A DNA stretch of 64,000 bases from Mesobacillus zeae (GTDB lineage Bacteria > Bacillota > Bacilli > Bacillales > Cytobacillaceae), in assembly GCF_003570705.1 (NCBI RefSeq), contig NZ_QWVT01000011.1, positions 62,001 to 126,000 on the forward strand, written 5' to 3'. Under the pieces are notes generated by a model. The model searched no databases and was not told the DNA's origin. It saw nothing but the letters and a program-made list of their open reading frames with translations. Made by a program: the position numbers and the translations under genes. Below, piece after piece: positions 63,126-64,000 of the stretch; position 1 is the stretch's first letter, and each line of letters starts with the position of its first letter.

Positions 63126-63473
63126 CTACTCAAATGGCGTCTCGCTGATTTCGAGTGCAACGGCGAGCTTGCCTTGGAAATCATGTCCTGCAAGCAGCAG
63201 CCGTTCCTTGCTGTCTATTTCAAAATGGGTAATGCCTTCTGCGTATACCCAGCCGAACGGAATTTTCAGCCCTGTGCGGAAAGGGCCGTTTCCAGTGATT
63301 TTGGCACGCTCATATACAACCTTTGCGTTGCGGATATAGGCACCTGAAGAGAAAAAAGCTTCGTCTTTATGCGAAGCGTATGCTCCGTTAGTTGTCTCCA
63401 GATGAATATAAACCTCTTTATTCTGAAAGCGGTCAAGCGCTTCCTGGACAGTCTCAACAATGACTGGATCCAT
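63126..63473 (-). CDS. yojF: YojF-like protein (DUF1806)
   Basis: The 115-residue protein matches the YojF/DUF1806 family in length and pattern, e.g. YIHLETTNGAYA, GNGPFRTGLK and GWVYAEGITHFE. It always sits beside bshB2 in Bacillus, so it may help deacetylation or thiol redox control. The function is not known. It is the first gene of the two-gene operon. Confidence 0.9.
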   Translation of the reverse strand: MDPVIVETVQEALDRFQNKEVYIHLETTNGAYASHKDEAFFSSGAYIRNAKVVYERAKITGNGPFRTGLKIPFGWVYAEGITHFEIDSKERLLLAGHDFQGKLAVALEISETPFE

Positions 63474-63749
63474 CGTTCAATTCCTCCTTCCAGCCTGGCG
63501 GTACTTATAATGAATTTCAAACATAGAATAAAACAAAAGATAGATTCATTTTACTAAAACCAGCCGCTAAAAGCGAAAGTAAGCTCTTGTGGTGCCTCTC
63601 TTCTTGTGGTGCCTGACCCCCGGTGCGTTACCACGGTAACGCACCGGGGGTCAGGCACGCTGGGGTGGTGGCACGCTGCAGTGCTGTGTTGCAGTACTGT
63701 GTTTACTTTTTCTTTTTGGTGGAAAGATATTGGCAAAGGAGGGAAACTT
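63474..63749. other. Intergenic stretch holding a 50-bp palindrome
   Basis: Apart from the palindrome at 63609-63658 it has a short tandem repeat (GCAGTGCTGTGTT, then GCAGTACTGTGTT, from about 63678). I see no gene. Confidence 0.5.
63609..63658. repeat. 50-bp near-perfect palindrome of the GTGCCTGACCCCC family
   Basis: The arms GTGCCTGACCCCCGGTGCG onward are complementary over 23-24 bp with only the central two bases unpaired. The length is 50 bp, as at 62363. Confidence 0.96.
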
Positions 63750-64000
63750 ATGGAACATGTTAAAGCATTTGTGATTAAGGGTGTCATGTCCTTCATCATT
63801 CTGTACTTCGTTCTTGGACTCGGGTTTCATGCGGGTTTCGGCGACCTTCTTCTCATCACTCTGTTGCTCGGATTGCTTTCCTATATTGCCGGCGACTTGA
63901 TGATCCTTCCGAAAACAAGCAACCTGACCGCGACCGCATCCGACTTCATTTTGTCATTTTTCATGATTTGGGGGCTTGGCCTGATCCTGTTTGACTATAC
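63750..64000 (+). CDS. YndM-like membrane protein (DUF2512), N-terminal part
   Basis: The gene runs off the window; 83 residues are visible from ATG 63750, behind AAAGGAGGG. They hold three transmembrane segments. The DUF2512/YndM pattern is clear in FVIKGVMSF, FGDLLLITLLLGLLSYIAGDL and the motif LPKTSN. The function is unknown; relatives are found in Bacillus as small four-helix membrane proteins. Confidence 0.8.
   Translation, partial: MEHVKAFVIKGVMSFIILYFVLGLGFHAGFGDLLLITLLLGLLSYIAGDLMILPKTSNLTATASDFILSFFMIWGLGLILFDY

Noticed and set aside
1-64000. CRISPR arrays, tRNA or rRNA genes, insertion sequences
   Set aside because: No regularly spaced repeat-spacer units, cloverleaf genes, rRNA segments or transposase genes were found on reading both strands.

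Overview
The window is a 64 kb piece of a Bacillaceae (Firmicutes) chromosome. Support for this comes from strong GGAGG-type ribosome binding sites, frequent TTG/GTG starts, sigma-A promoters, T-box riboswitches, a CIRCE element, bacillithiol genes (bshB2/yojF), and many close Bacillus subtilis counterparts (YoaP, YwcA/YwcB, YhfW, NiaP/YceI, YojF/YojG, YndM). Housekeeping loci such as trp, htpG and liv argue for chromosome rather than plasmid. I cannot name the species.

Layout. 0-1.3 kb: the end of a ParM-like actin gene and a ParR-like adaptor, followed by short 21-bp repeats. 1.4-5.2 kb (minus): potABCD polyamine importer. 5.3-7.4 kb: htpG behind a CIRCE operator. 7.6-11.8 kb: a secreted M14 carboxypeptidase, a broken C45-type acyltransferase, a YurR-like FAD oxidoreductase and a broken YpfJ metallopeptidase. 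12-14.7 kb: a MerR-zinc-ribbon-methyltransferase fusion followed by an MFS exporter. 14.9-15.7 kb: yoaP. 16.1-19.3 kb: a TetR-controlled ABC exporter with a clear operator. 19.5-25.9 kb: an alpha-glucoside importer, LacI regulator and GH13 glucosidase. 25.9-27.1 kb: pepT. 27.3-30.2 kb: a two-component system. 30.6-32 kb: niaP with a NiaR-like site. 32.2-37 kb: livJHMGF.

37-44 kb (minus): a full tryptophan operon, trpE-trpGD-C-F-B-A, behind two tandem T-box leaders. trpG and trpD are joined in frame, yet trpD keeps its own ribosome binding site. 44.3-46.2 kb (minus): ywcBA acetate-type symporter. 46.4-49.8 kb: a CcmH-like protein, a TrxB-like reductase and a Rieske FAD oxidase. 50-53.8 kb: ugd, a YbaK-type deacylase, an internally duplicated P-loop ATPase and a Gly/Pro/Tyr-rich protein with a conserved Arg/aromatic tail. 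54.2-58.5 kb: a YjiH-family membrane protein, a BmrA-type exporter and a Cof-type phosphatase. 58.6-64 kb: small proteins, a lipoprotein with phased upstream repeats, a decayed membrane-protein gene, an ABC-2 exporter, bshB2-yojF and the start of a YndM-like gene.

Repeats and decay. A GTGCCTGACCCCC-type palindrome family occurs five times, three copies as imperfect or perfect palindromes of about 50 bp and two as decayed halves. At least three genes are broken by point lesions or indels. The observations that most deserve follow-up are the MerR-methyltransferase-MFS pair, the trpGD fusion with internal start under tandem T-boxes, the chromosomal ParM/ParR pair next to repeats, the dispersed palindromes, and the duplicated ATPase beside the aromatic-tailed protein.
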